Source: Dryomyza anilis | Lineage: Eukaryota; Arthropoda; Insecta; Diptera; Dryomyzidae | Length of the DNA stretch: 64,000 nt | Direction: 5' to 3' | Assembly (NCBI GenBank): GCA_951804985.1 | Contig: OX638132.1 | Coordinates: 14,737,529-14,801,528, forward strand | Shown: piece after piece, positions 32,836 through 44,388 of the stretch | Layout: each line of letters starts with the position of its first letter | Numbering within the stretch: position 1 is the stretch's first letter | The notes under the pieces: model-generated | What the model was told of the DNA's origin: nothing | The model's database searches: none | What the model saw: the letters and a program-made list of their open reading frames with translations, nothing else | Translations under genes and position numbers: made by a program

Positions 32836-34299
32836 GGTATGGTCTGGAAGGAATGATAGGCTATATATAGGCGGGATTGGACAAAGAGGCGTGGCACCAC
32901 CCATACAACCTAAAGTTTCAATACGATATAACTCGGCACTTTCACCAGCTACGAACATGAAACCAAAAACTCAAATCCAAAAAAAAAAATTAAAAACAAA
33001 AAAGAAAAAGCACAAAACAAAAGCAAAAATACAAAAACAAAACCAATCACATAAAACCACAATCCAAACTAAGTGAAAAACAAAAAAAGGAAAGAAAAAG
33101 AAAAACAGACTCGCCACACTAAAACTAACCTAACTAAAACTCACCACACTATAATTCACCACACTAAAACTCACTACACTAAAATTCACCACACTAAAAC
33201 ACACCACACTTACACTCACCACACCATAACTCACGACACTAAAACTCACCACACTAGAACTCACGACACTAAAACTCACCACACAAAAACTCACCACACT
33301 AAAACTCACCACACTAAAACTCACCACACAAAAATTCAACACATTAAAATTCACCACACTAAAACCCACCACACTAAAATTTCACCACACTATAACTCAC
33401 CACACTAAAATTTCACCACATTAAAACTCACTACACTCAAATGTCGCCACACTAAAACTCATCGCACTAAAATTCACCACACTAAAACTCACCATACTTA
33501 AACTCACCACACCAAAACTCACCATACTAAAACTCACCACACTAAAACTCACCACACCAAAACTCACCACACTAAAACTCACCACACAAAAATTCAACAC
33601 ACTGAAATTCACCACACTTAAACTCACCACACTAAAATTTCACCACACTAAAACTCACTACACTTAAATTTCACCACATTAAAATTCACCACACTAAAAC
33701 TCACCACATTAAAACTCACTGCACTCATATTTCGCCACACTAAAACTCACCACACTTAAACTCACCGCACTAAAATTCACCACACTAAAACCCACCACAC
33801 TATAATTAACCACACTAAAACTCACCTCACTAAAGTTCACTACACTAAAACTCACCACAATAAAATTCATCACATTAAAATTCATCGCACTAAAACTCAC
33901 CACAATAAAATTCACCCTAAAATTCACCACATTAAAACTCGCAACACTAAAACACGCCACACTAAAACACGCCACATTAAAATTCACCACACTAAAACCC
34001 ACCACACTATAATTCACTAAAACTCACCACACCGAAACTCACCACATTAAAACCCACCACACTACAACTTCTACTGGGAAAAACTCTACGGGGAAAAATT
34101 CTCGGGAAAGAATTATACCGGGAACAATTATTCGGGAGAATTATTATTTGGTTACCACATCTATAAAACCAATAAACAACTTCAACAGCTAAGCACGGGC
34201 CCCTCATATAAATAATAAAATGTTTTTTATATTAATAAAATCGCTCCAAATCTTTGAATTCAGAAAATCTTGGCACGAGTCGTGCACGGGTCCAGCTAG
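32836..34299 (+). mobile_element. Non-autonomous Helitron with 15-bp minisatellite core (copy C-hel)
   Basis: The 5' end is truncated, starting inside the family module (CTATATATAGGCGGGATTGG, ATACGATATAACTCGGCAC). Then come a short CAAAAA stretch, about 950 bp of CTCACCACACTAAAA units (33110-34075), a GGGAAAAATTCT-type array, and the 3' end: hairpin GCACG-AGT-CGTGC at 34273-34285 followed ten bases later by CTAG (34296-34299) and T. Hairpin plus CTRR is the Helitron hallmark. Open frames here translate only to VVSFS or THHTK repeats. Confidence 0.85.
33110..34075 (+). repeat. Minisatellite (CTCACCACACTAAAA)n
   Basis: About 64 units of 15 bp, with frequent A/T changes in the last five positions and some 16-bp units. 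The same unit occurs at 37555-37730 in the sister Helitron. Confidence 0.95.
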
Positions 34300-34301
34300 T
34301 A

Positions 34302-35060
34302 TATAATAAATGCATTCATTAATATGTCATTTAATGAACGGTGGTATCAATATGATGAATCTGGAAGTTGGTGAAAAAATTCATAATATTTATGATTAAA
34401 TTCATCATATTGAAGAATTTTTTTTTTTCTGTTCAAACTAACAATCAAAATTCTACCTTTTTGTTCTATATGCTTTATTTTTTGAAATATTTCCTGTGAA
34501 TTTAATTTTGGTGCTCTATTATATTTCAATAGAATTTAAATAAAAATTCTCTTGCCTATAATTTGAAAAATATGCACCCCGGAAAAAAATTCTTCGTTCG
34601 AGTTCTCTTAAACTAATGAACCAATTAAAAAAATTTCTTAGTTATGTTTATTTGATATTCCATTATCTTTCATTCCATATAACATTTGATCATATGTGTT
34701 ATTTAGAACGCGAGATATTTGCAAATATATGTGACCACCTTTATGAAAGCTCGGTCCAAAAGTTATTGGCCCATATTTTGTAAACCTATCCAAAGAAACA
34801 TTATTAAACCATATTTTCGGAATATGGGCGTCATTTTACATAATACAAAAATAACCTTGAATGCTGCGCAGAATGGCTGTTGTGTAGTGTTATTGATTTA
34901 ATAGTATATAAAAAATAAATTTTCTCATATAAACTCAATGGCGATGTCATGGTATTTTCTAGTATTTAATGGTATTTTCCGATTAAAATAATAATTTATC
35001 CTATATACTATTTTTAATAGTAAAAAAAACTATTATTTATATATTATTTATATAGTATAT
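34302..35060. other. Old repeat DNA; partial MITE copy M5 at 34895-35060 (minus)
   Basis: 34302-34430 continues the TTCATCA-type repeat interrupted by the Helitron. 34895-35060 matches the CACCCAG MITE interior in reverse (GATTTAATAGTATATAAAAA, ATTTTCTAGTATTTAATGG) but lacks clear TIRs. No gene. Confidence 0.6.
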
Positions 35061-36802
35061 ATGCTAAAAAGATCATCCAAAAATAGTCTAAAAAAATCCA
35101 AAATTTTCGAGTTTAAATTCAAATATTTTAGAAACCTATCGGAATAATAGTATTTTTCGGTATATTGAAATTAGTCTTGGCAATTGGAAGTAAAACTGCG
35201 TTAATAGTTTTTTGAAAAACTTATTGTATAAGGTATGTTTTGTTGAGTAATGTAATGAATTCATAAGAGAGATGTTTTATAGTGATGAATACTGTGAATT
35301 ATTCGTCAATACAATGAAACATGATTTAAACGTAAAACATCAATATGAAGAAGATTTTTGTATTTCTGTATGCTTCATATCCAGTTTAGGCTCAACATTT
35401 AACGTTTTCTACCACGTAAGTTGTTTTTGGAAATCATGAAAACAATAGAACAAAATACGTTAGAATGATGCAACATGTACACTAACAAAATTTCATCAAA
35501 AACCAGGATTCATCATGTCGATGATTTCATTCATTGAATTAAAATCGTATTTTTTAATGTTTTTCATTTTCAATATTTTTTTTTTTTAATCAAATTTCGA
35601 ATTAAAATTTGTCACCATTTACACGATTTTAATTTAATGAAAGAAATATTGGTACATTTAAATAGTTTAAACCATGTATTGAAACCCAATTCGTATCAGT
35701 CAAACTTGTGATTCGGGCCTAACTTTTTGTGTCTAAATAATTTCAACAATTTAAAAAATTGGATAAGTCTGAATATTACACAAACTTTAGCCATTAAATT
35801 CAAACTTTCCTTTTCAGGTTCAGAGATTCAGCAATCAAATAAACTACTCATCAGTGCAAAATTAAAGTTGTAAATTTAACTACATTTCGGTATTTATTTA
35901 AAAAAAAAAAGTTATTCTACATGATTTCTATTTTATTTACATTTGTATTTAATTGAATTGATTTTACTACACAATGTATTAAAAATTCGTTTTTTTACAT
36001 ATTTCAGAAATAGTATTGAAATGTATTTATTTTCTTTATATATTTTTTAATTATTTGAGGTTATTTGAGGAAACCAGACAAACCCAAGAAACTGAACGAA
36101 ATGCGTATATAAGACATATTTTTTATGCACTCATTTTTCAATGACACACATCGAGTGTATAGCTGGCATTTCTGACATCGGCAATGCAAAGTCAGGGACA
36201 TTTCTAAAATGGCCACTGTGGAATTAATGTCAATAGCGTACAGAGTAAACAAAGATTATTGAAAAATAAACAGAAAAGGGAATTTGAGAAAAAAAAAACC
36301 TCCTCGTTAAATAAAGTGCATCAAAGTAGCAGATATTTTATTAAACAGGCTAATGGAAGTACTTCCGGGTGCTTTGCCTCACCTCTTAAACAGATGGCAA
36401 AGATGTTTAAATTTGTAAAGCATTCTTAAGAAGCACGTTTTCACCTTTTTAGTAATAACAAAAAATAGTAAAATAATTAAATAATAGATAAATTTTACGC
36501 CACATGGCACCAAAATTCACTTTCAGAGAAATTATAAATAAAATTGGTGCTTCCAACAAAAAACAAAAAAACGATCCAGTCATACAACAGCAATTTTAGT
36601 ATTTTCACATGTTTTCGATTTAAATGCTCGTAACTTGTACTGATTGATTGCAGACATTTCTGTAGATTTATGAACACGATTTATTGTTAATTCAAAAAAC
36701 ATCGCAGACTTGGCGGATGTTTGGAAAAAGCAAAATTTTAATTCATAAAATTTGCGAAAAAATTATATAAATTTAGTTTATGCAGAACAATGGAAATTTA
36801 CA
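35061..36802. other. AT-rich intergenic DNA with old repeats, no gene recognised
   Basis: 35090-35220 belongs to the TCGAGTTTAAATTC-type dispersed repeat. 35470-35650 is the TTCATCA-type repeat. 36060-36720 is slightly more mixed but has no coding evidence. Confidence 0.45.

Positions 36803-36852
<50 letters not shown>
36803..36852. repeat. (ATAA)n microsatellite
   Basis: About 12 units of AAAT/ATAA, followed by degenerate copies to about 36890. Confidence 0.95.
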
Positions 36853-36855
<3 letters not shown>

Positions 36856-36890
36856 AAATAAATATATCAATAAATAAATATCTAAATAAT

Positions 36891-37192
36891 ATACACAAAA
36901 AAATCCCCTTTTGGCATGAGGTTGGAAGAATGAAAAAGTTAGTTGTACCAACTAACTCTATTTGGTTAAATCGAATGGTTTACAAATTTGCTGACGGATC
37001 TGCCATATTAGCCTATACACATATTAGTCTATACACACTCCTAATGGTTCTAAATCTATACTAAATTGTTCTAAAACAGTTCGGAATTGGTTGCAGTACA
37101 AATTACAACTCATTTTGACAATAACAACCGACTATGCGGTTGACTCTACCGAATAAGTTGGTTGGCGCAACAAATCTCTATTCTGTGTGTAT
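36891..37192. mobile_element. Probable MITE, TIR TACACAAAAAAA / CTGTGTGTA
   Basis: Left end TATACACAAAAAAATC, right end ATTCTGTGTGTATA. Inside, AGTTAGTTGTACCAACTAAC and AAGTTGGTTGGCGCAAC are partly inverted. About 300 bp, non-coding; one copy only, so the boundary call is tentative. Confidence 0.5.
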
Positions 37193-37249
37193 AATACCAA
37201 TTATTTTATTAAAATTATTAAATTAAAAATAAATTTACAAAAAAATTAA

Positions 37250-38099
37250 TCTATATATATAAAACTCTTGGTCCGTCCGTCTGTCAGTCTGTCGGTCTGT
37301 CTGTCGGTCTGTCTGTTTGTCTGTCTATATGTTCCAGCGTCACGTCTAAACCACTGAACCGATTTAACTGAAATTTTGTAACAGGATACTATGGAGTCCG
37401 GAGTGTGTCATATGCTATATATGGGCGCGATTGGACAAAGGGGCGTGGTACCTCCCACATACAACCTAAACATTCCAAACGACATAACTCAGCACATACA
37501 CAAGCTAAAAAGATGAAACAAAAAATTCAAATACAAAAAAGAATATACAAAAGCAACTCACCACACTAAAACTCACCACACTAAAACTCACCACACTAAA
37601 ACTCACCACATTAAAATTCACCACACTAAAACTCACCACACTAAAACTTACCACACTAAAACTCACCACACCAAAATTCACCTCACCTAAACTCACCACA
37701 TTAAAACTCACCACACTAAAATTTCTACAGTGAAAAACTCTACTGGAAAGAATTCTACGGGAAAGAATTCTACCGGGAACAATTCTACCGGGAAGATTTC
37801 TACCGGGAAGAATTCTACGGGAAAGCGTTCTATGGGGAAGAATTTTACATGGAAGATTTCTACTGGGAAGAAATCTAGGGCGAAATATTCTACGGCGAAG
37901 CGCAGTCTGAGAAAGTATTGTCTTTGAGAATAGTTTTTTTTGGCGGAGAATTATTATTTGGTTATTACATTTAGAAAACCCATAAAAACTTCCACAACGA
38001 AGCACGGGCCCCTGTGTCACTGACCCCGAAGCACGGGTCCTCGCTCCATATCTTTGAATTCACAAAATCTTGGCACGAGTGGTGCACGGGTCCAGCTAG
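37250..38099 (+). mobile_element. Complete non-autonomous Helitron (copy B-hel)
   Basis: Starts TCTATATATATAAAACTC directly after an A (37249) and ends CTAG (38096-38099) directly before a T (38100): the canonical A^T insertion with no target duplication. Order: CTGTCTGT-rich 5' module, CACGTCTAAACCACTGAACC, about 175 bp of CTCACCACACTAAAA units, about 200 bp of GGGAAGAATTCTACC units, then CTTGGCACGAG with a weakened hairpin (GCACG-AGT-GGTGC) ten bases before CTAG. No Rep/helicase frame, so mobilised in trans if at all. Confidence 0.92.
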
Positions 38100-38694
38100 T
38101 TTTAGATAAATTGTTTTCATCACATAACAAGTGTTGTACATAAATAAAATAGAATTTATATTTGAAGAATGTAGAAATCTAACAAATCAAATATTTTTAT
38201 ATTTTTCAATAGAAAATCTAATTAAATTTGTATATTTGGATGTTTTTATATAGTGCTGCTGTTTTTAGCGTTTAGTGATGTAAATGATGGATGCTGATGT
38301 GAATATAGAAATTACTAATATGTGTAAAATTCGATTCAGATTGGTGGGTTTTTGTATTTCGCATTTAATCATTCACAACACTTACAATTATAAAATACTG
38401 TTGGAATTCATTAAAAACTGCTGGAGAAAATAATGCTGCATTTTAACATTTTCTATTAATATTAATTTATTTTAAACCATATTGTTATGTATTTTCATCT
38501 GAAATATCTATCAAATTTCGATTGATTTTCTATGAAAATCTCTAATTAAACGATTTGAAATTTCAGTTTTTACACACAGAAAAAACTACACAACAAAATG
38601 AGAAAAAAATTTGCGCAGTAAATGCTATTATTTTTATATTATAGGAAATGACCTGCAGAATTCAAATATATAAATTTAAAATTTTTCTATGAAT
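38100..38694. other. AT-rich intergenic DNA, no feature recognised
   Basis: No coding frame, RNA or repeat boundary seen. TACACACAGAAAAAACTACA near 38570 resembles an insect MITE terminus without a partner. Confidence 0.45.
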
Positions 38695-38838
38695 GCCCAA
38701 TTCTAAATAAATACTCCCATAAATATTTGGGAGAAATTATTTGGAAGAAAAAAGTTTAGTATGTAAATTAATACAAAGCATTTTTCCTCCCAACAATTTC
38801 TCCCAAATATTTATGGTAATATTTATTTAGAATTGGGC
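38695..38838. mobile_element. Short palindromic MITE, TIR GCCCAATTCTAAATAAATA
   Basis: 144 bp. GCCCAATTCTAAATAAATAC then TCCCATAAATATTTGGGAG is mirrored by CTCCCAAATATTTATGGTAA and TATTTATTTAGAATTGGGC. Loop about 35 bp. Flanking duplication not evident. Confidence 0.8.
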
Positions 38839-39332
38839 TGATTCTAAAGGTACACACTACATATGTACAGCCTTCCAACTGACAACAAAAACCTTCTGCA
38901 CAACACACCTCACGAATCTTGTTTGTTGTACAAAAAAAATTCCCCGAAAAATCGAGCACAAACATTGAGCTGTGTTCTCATTCTTCATTGTTACGCTTTC
39001 ATAAGAAGCAGTAAATAAAATACTAGCATAGCAACAGAAACAACACAACTTTGTCGATTTTTCTTTGGAGTTACGTGTCTTTTTTGTAGTTGTATACGAT
39101 TTACCGTTAAACAAGTGATGGAAGAAATCAATAACAAAACACATGCATAGTCGGACGACGAACGACACTAGCGTAGTGTAGCTTGGTGTTGCCTCGATGT
39201 ACCGCTACACATATGAATGAAAAATAACAAATTTTAAATAAATTTCTGGGAAATATTTTGTCTCAACAAATAACCTGTGAATATTTTTGTACAACAAAAA
39301 GTTTTTATTTTGGGAACCTCAGATTTAATTAA
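38839..39332. other. Mixed-composition DNA, no gene recognised
   Basis: 38860-39190 is less AT-rich and holds a 103-codon minus-strand open frame, but its translation is Cys/Phe/Val-rich without any recognised motif, so I do not call it. Confidence 0.4.
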
Positions 39333-39885
39333 GGGCCAGTTTTTCAGTGCTCGTTTAAACGTAGTTTAAACTCCGTTTAATTAATCTTCTCTTTAAATTA
39401 AACGTCGTTTAATTCTGTTAGCAGTTTTTCAGTGATAGTTTAAAATGAACACAGACCAAGACAATACATATGGCACCACAGGCAAATGACAAATAATTCT
39501 CTCGAATTTGACTTCTGATAAATGTCATTCAAAATTAAATAAATAAAAAAATTGTTTCAGAAAAATAAAATTAATGTATTTATAAATTTAAACAAGAGAT
39601 TGAGCAACTAAAGTGGACGTGAGCCTTTTATTTAATGCATAGTGTGCAAAAATACAAACATTAATAATAATTTGTGAAACAGCCGAGCGACAGAAAACAG
39701 TGAAAATAGTGTTGTGAAAAAATTCATGTCAAAAACTTTGAAAGTTTAAACGTAGTTTAAACCATCAGCATCGGTCGTTTAAACTAAGTTTAAACAACGT
39801 TTGAAGTTTACTGAAAAAATAGATTTTGATTTTAAACGAAGTTTAAACCACAAACAAAGTTCAACTAGCACTGAAAAACTGGCCC
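39333..39885. mobile_element. PIF/Harbinger-like MITE, TIR GGGCCAGTTTTTCAGTGCT, TAA duplication
   Basis: 553 bp. The left end GGGCCAGTTTTTCAGTGCT is mirrored exactly by AGCACTGAAAAACTGGCCC at the right. TAA flanks both sides (39330-39332, 39886-39888), matching the 3-bp TWA duplication of PIF/Harbinger. Subterminal GTTTAAAC palindromes are repeated on both sides. No transposase frame. Confidence 0.88.
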
Positions 39886-39934
39886 TAAAAGACATTTACA
39901 TACAAAATAAAATAATTGGTTTCTGTCTGATTTT

Positions 39935-40076
39935 ATTTTAAAATCGTTCTAAAACCGATATTAAACCGAAACCGTTTATATCGGTCTTGGATTTTCGTAT
40001 AACGGTTTCGGTTTTCAAAAATAATCGGTTTTAAACGGATATCGGTTTTCGGTTTCAGTTATGGTTTCAATCCTTG
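39935..40076. other. AACCG/CGGTTT-rich patch, possible decayed TIR element end
   Basis: Alternating AAACCGAAACCG and CGGTTTTCGGTTTC words ending in GGTTTCAATCCTTG. Similar words occur near 43830-43890 and 62820-62910, suggesting an old dispersed family. Boundaries not found. Confidence 0.4.
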
Positions 40077-40912
40077 CTTTAAAACTACTATTCCGAATGC
40101 GATGAAATTTAGTTTCAATATATTTTAGATAATTTTAAATTCAAAAATAAATCAAATTTGTCAATGTACTCAACCACATCACATACAAGAAGTGGGTTTA
40201 CTTTAAAGAATCCCTATCTCGAAAAAAAACTCAATATAAAGTTATAAAATTTAAAATTAGTTATGAAATTATCAATACTTAAGCACATAAATGGGCGAAA
40301 TCCGACCAAATTTGAATCCTTTGAATACTTTCCCATTACGACTAAGCTAAACGTGTTGGAGCATAAGTTTATACTACATTTTTTTTTATCAGTAGACCAT
40401 ATAGAAACACAAAAGAATCGGAATTCAATTAAACAAGTGGTAATTTTGACATACTGTGTTATTAATACCAATAGATAGCATGGACATTTTGTTTTTCGTA
40501 TAACAAAAAACACCCCAACAAAATAAAATAAGACTAACATATAAAAAGCTTTATTTAAATATGCTATACAATAAAATACATTTTAAATTATTATCATGAA
40601 AAGTACAAAACCTTGTTCTTCTATAAATAACAAAATTTTTAGCATTGGTACTTATGCAAAGAAAACAAAAAATAAAACATAAATAATAACAAAAACGCAA
40701 AGTTAAGTCAGAGGAGTCGAATTTATATGAAATAACCTACAATATTCTGGATTTTGTTGTGTTTCCTAATGTAAATAATATTATGATTAGTACAAAAGTC
40801 ATAAGATAAAAAAAATGGCATGTATTGTAAAAGAATTACATATTTTTAAGACTGACACCAAAAATAGGTACTCTTAAAATTTGTGTCTCTTCCTAAAAAA
40901 AAGCGTATATAG
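40077..40912. other. AT-rich intergenic DNA, no gene recognised
   Basis: Overlapping short open frames on both strands near 40214-40540 have no recognisable motif and AT-driven composition. Confidence 0.45.
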
Positions 40913-41166
40913 CCCTGTGGTTAGTTTATTGGATTGCAAGTACAATGAAGCGCACAGGTTCAAATCTGGGCTAGAACTAACATATATATTTACTTAGAAA
41001 ACAGTTTTATATAGAGGTAGCGCCGCTCGACAGCCAATGGTAAAATATTGCCTTTGAAAAGCGCTCACCACGTCGTTCGTATGCGGCATTAAACTGTAGG
41101 TCTTTGAGTACAAAAATAACTCTCACAGCTCCAATCAAGAGAGAGCTCGGCCCAGGAGCTAAATTA
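40913..41166 (+). mobile_element. tRNA-derived SINE (copy S4), diverged
   Basis: Box A-like ATAGCCCTGTGGTTAG and box B-like AGGTTCAAATCTGGGC, then the family body (TTAGAAAACAGTTTTATATA, GTAAAATATTGCC, ATTAAACTGTAGGT, GAGAGAGCTCGGCC). The family tail is short. Intermediate divergence between S3 and S5. Confidence 0.82.
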
Positions 41167-41426
41167 AATTATGAATTACAAATAATGTTCAGGAATAATA
41201 TGTATAAACTGTCGTAAAAATACGCATTACATTGAAAATATTCGTAAAAGTTACACTTTCCGACGATAGTCGCAAACCTTGATTAAATTTATGGTGCTTA
41301 TTCAAAAATTGCTAAAGTTTTGTTAAATCGGCTCTTCTTATCGAGCTATAATCCAATCAGGTTCGTAAGTTCGGAACGTATACTGATCTCTCCGTATGGA
41401 CCAACCACATTTTAGTCATAACATAC

Positions 41427-42133
41427 ACAGAAAAAATAATCGATAATATAGCAACCGATATGAATTGCATTCATTAAACAATCCAGCAATGAAATACACA
41501 AATTTAATGAAAACATTTGCTATTCTTCGTTAAATCAGCAATTTCATTTGCTAATATGAATATTTGTACGTCAATGCAGCAAATAAAATAGTGGAGACAC
41601 CATATTATATAAAAGATTACCAAAATTATGTTCTTACGGCATATTTTAAAACGTAGACCAATTAGAAAAAAGTTATTAATTTTGATAGTTTGTGTGGTCT
41701 ACGCTCAAGATAATCATAAATAATTATATTCTTTATTATTAGATCCTATATGCTAAAAAAATATTTTGATATGTTTTGAAAAAAAAAAAAAACTAAACAA
41801 TTCGAGTTTAAGTTCAATTATTTAAAACATATTGGAATAGTATATAATAAAATTAGTCTTCACAATTGAAATACGTAGCGTTTGTGGTTTTTTGTAAAAC
41901 TATTTTGCAACAGTACTATATTTTTTTTATTCTAAGTAGTGTTTAAGAACAACTTAAAATTACTGTTATATTTAATAGAACGCATTATAACATTAATGGT
42001 ACAAACCAACTGTTTTTTTAGTTGTTTGAATATTATTCTACTAATGGTATGCATCCTATTGTCCTAATGGTATGCAATCAATAGTAAAATAATTGTTTTA
42101 CTATTAAAATACCATTAATTTACCATGTTTTTT
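41427..42133. mobile_element. Composite MITE-like segment
   Basis: Opens ACACAGAAAAAATAATCG and closes TTTTTTTCTGCGTACG, a plausible TIR pair. Its first 150 bp is half of the foldback MITE seen complete at 17223-17512 (ATTTGCTATTCTTCGTTAAA). The region 41755-41900 is the old TCGAGTTTAAGTTC repeat. Likely nested elements; exact limits unclear. Confidence 0.5.
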
Positions 42134-42349
42134 TCTGCGTACGTATCGGAACCTTCTTGCTGCAAAGTGTTAAACGAATCATGTGTGAATCAATACTGCG
42201 TAAACTTGAAAACGATTTCCACGTGTGTAACTTGCACGTGGCTCAACAACAACGCAAAATGTGATAACTAGCACAGATTTTATGAATGAAAATGTTTACA
42301 ATATAACAAAATTTCCCAAAACAAAGTCTTAAATTTCCCCATATTGAAA

Positions 42350-42680
42350 GGAATGAGACTGTGTCTACGACAATTTTGAGAGAGCGAGAGCACATTGTAT
42401 TAAAAGAGCCAACCAAATGCCGGGAGAACAAGTGAGCTTTTCGCAGCACGCATTCCGCGATGACAGCCGGAAAAATCAAACATTTTCATGCGCTCTGTTG
42501 ATGTCGTCTGTTGGATGTGGATGCGAAAAATTGCGATGCTTGTACTGAAGTCGATGGACCAGTTGTGAAAATTCGCATCGTCAGTACGTTTGGATATTTT
42601 ACGCGAAGCGCTTGGATCAGCGGATCGTTGTCTCGTTGAAGTGTGTCGTGCGTTCGCAATTTGTGTGTGAATAATGTGAG
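42350..42680 (+). promoter_or_regulatory. Possible promoter and noncoding first exon
   Basis: This is the richest non-transposon patch in the right half: frequent CpG (GATGCGAAAAATTGCG, TACGCGAAGCGCTTGG, GGATCGTTGTCTCG) against an AT-rich background. TCAGTA at about 42579 fits the Initiator core, and GAATAAT|GTGAGT near 42675 would be a splice donor. A CpG-richer leader followed by a long intron is common for regulated fly genes. No coding exon downstream was recognised, so this is inference from composition and two short motifs. Confidence 0.3.
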
Positions 42681-42699
42681 TTCAATTAACCAGTGCACA

Positions 42700-44163
42700 C
42701 AAGTGAGTGCTCAAAGGTGTGCGCGCGTGTTCGGGTTGCACTGTCGCATATCGTTGCGACATTAAGTGGAAGCAATAAAAATGCATTGAAAAATGTGAAC
42801 AAATAAAATGCATATAAAACAAAAGAGTTTTATGACATATTGTGCGTGCTTATTTTAGTTTTATGCAAATATAGAAACACTCTAAATTTAAAATATATAT
42901 ATAAAGTGTAATAGTAGAAATTATCAAAAGTTTTCAGTTCGTCTAAATCGATTTTCTGCGAAATAATTTAACATCATTTATAACATTAAAAATGTTTATT
43001 AGCGCAATATTGAAATAAAAAATAATTTAAAATCAGAATCAGAACGTTTTAGTAGAGATTATATTTTAATTTTGATTTTTTGCAGTTTCTGAATGGAATT
43101 TTTTAATATAAAATATAGAAATAATTAGTTTATGAAAAAAAAATCGCTTAATTAAAAGTTTTAAAACAGTTTAAAATAAATTGGAATTTTAATTCGGAAA
43201 ATTTTATAGTTCGGAACCATGGTCATTTTAGTAACTCATTTTTTTATGCTTTTTATACGGTTTTGGATTTTTCTATTTGTAATAAATATTAAGAAATAAA
43301 AATTAAATAGCTATTAATTCAATGAAATTTTAAAAATGATTTTTAAATAATTTAAAAATGTACGCACGTAAACATTTGATAATAAAATAAAAAGGAAATC
43401 AATTTTTAATGTTTCAAACGTTTAAACTAAAGCTACAATTCGAAATCTAAAATTCAAGTGATAAATGTTGAAAAAGCCAGTGTCAAAAATACCATTAAAA
43501 CAAAATTATTTCGAATAATAAACTGCGAATATTGTGCGAAATGATTGAACCCCAACGAATAATGGTGTGGAATTTTCGGTTTTCTTGCTCGTTTGATTTC
43601 ATAAACTTGGTTTCGATTCTAGTTTATGTATTTATATTACTTCCTGTCAATATTGGGAATATCATAAACATGGAATTAACCAAAAACATCAATTATTATA
43701 TTTATAGAAAAAAAGTAAATTAGAACATATTACAACTTATTTGCATAATATTTATGAATCCATTTTAAATCCCGAGTAATACAAAGTACGTTTTTAGACA
43801 TTGAATTTTTGTCGTTAAGGTTACGGCCACGGTTTCGAAATTAAAAATTTGACCGTTTTAATAGAAAATCAGTATCGGAATCGATCATTGTTTTAAGAAT
43901 TGGTAGACATTATAACTACTATTTATTACGATCAAAAACTATAGTTAGCAAAGTAACTAAATTTAAAAAATATAAATTATAAATCGAAACGAATTTCAAC
44001 ATTTTGAAAACAAAATATTTAAATTGGAAATTCTTAAACAAATAAATTATATTTCCAACCTGGAAGCCTAAAAGGAGGGATAAACTTTGAGCACTAATAT
44101 AATTTAAAGAGTTCAAGCAAAGAAAAAAAAGTTCTGTTAAATTAAACAAAAGAACTTTGTTTG
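42700..44163. other. AT-rich DNA, no gene recognised
   Basis: Would be intron if 42350-42680 is a first exon. A 63-codon open frame at 43532-43723 has no motif. Nothing else seen. Confidence 0.4.
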
Positions 44164-44165
44164 TA

Positions 44166-44386
44166 CACCCAGAAAAAAATTCCCTCAAATCCCATTAAAA
44201 TTGGTCAATAGGACAATTATTGATTTAATAGTATACAAAAAATAAATCTTTTCATATAAACTGAATGGCAATGTAATGGTATTTTCTAGTATTTAATGGT
44301 TTTTTCCGATTAAAATAATAATTCATCCTATTGACTATTTTTAATAGTAAAAAACTATTATTTATATAGTATTTTTTTTTTGGGTG
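44166..44386 (-). mobile_element. Short MITE, TIR CACCCAGAAAAAA, TA duplication (copy M4)
   Basis: 221 bp between TA at 44164-44165 and TA at 44387-44388. Ends CACCCAGAAAAAAATTCC and TTTTTTTTTTGGGTG. Orientation opposite to M1-M3. Confidence 0.92.
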
Positions 44387-44388
44387 TA

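Noticed and set aside
33073..34017. Open frames coding for repeated THHTK or VVSFS peptides on both strands
   Set aside because: The 15-bp minisatellite is a multiple of three, so it stays open in several frames on both strands; not a repeat protein.
33110..34075. CRISPR-like array
   Set aside because: 15-bp units are contiguous without unique spacers, in a eukaryotic context.
37505..38020. 171-codon minus-strand open frame with R/P-rich start
   Set aside because: Entirely within the Helitron minisatellites; other frames are open too.
38857..39168. 103-codon minus-strand open frame
   Set aside because: No recognised motif, odd Cys/Phe composition, no splice or start evidence.
40214..40540. 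108-codon minus-strand open frame
   Set aside because: Overlaps an open frame on the other strand, AT-driven composition, no motif.
42486..42698. 70-codon minus-strand frame in the CpG-richer patch
   Set aside because: No recognisable family; the patch fits a promoter/leader better.
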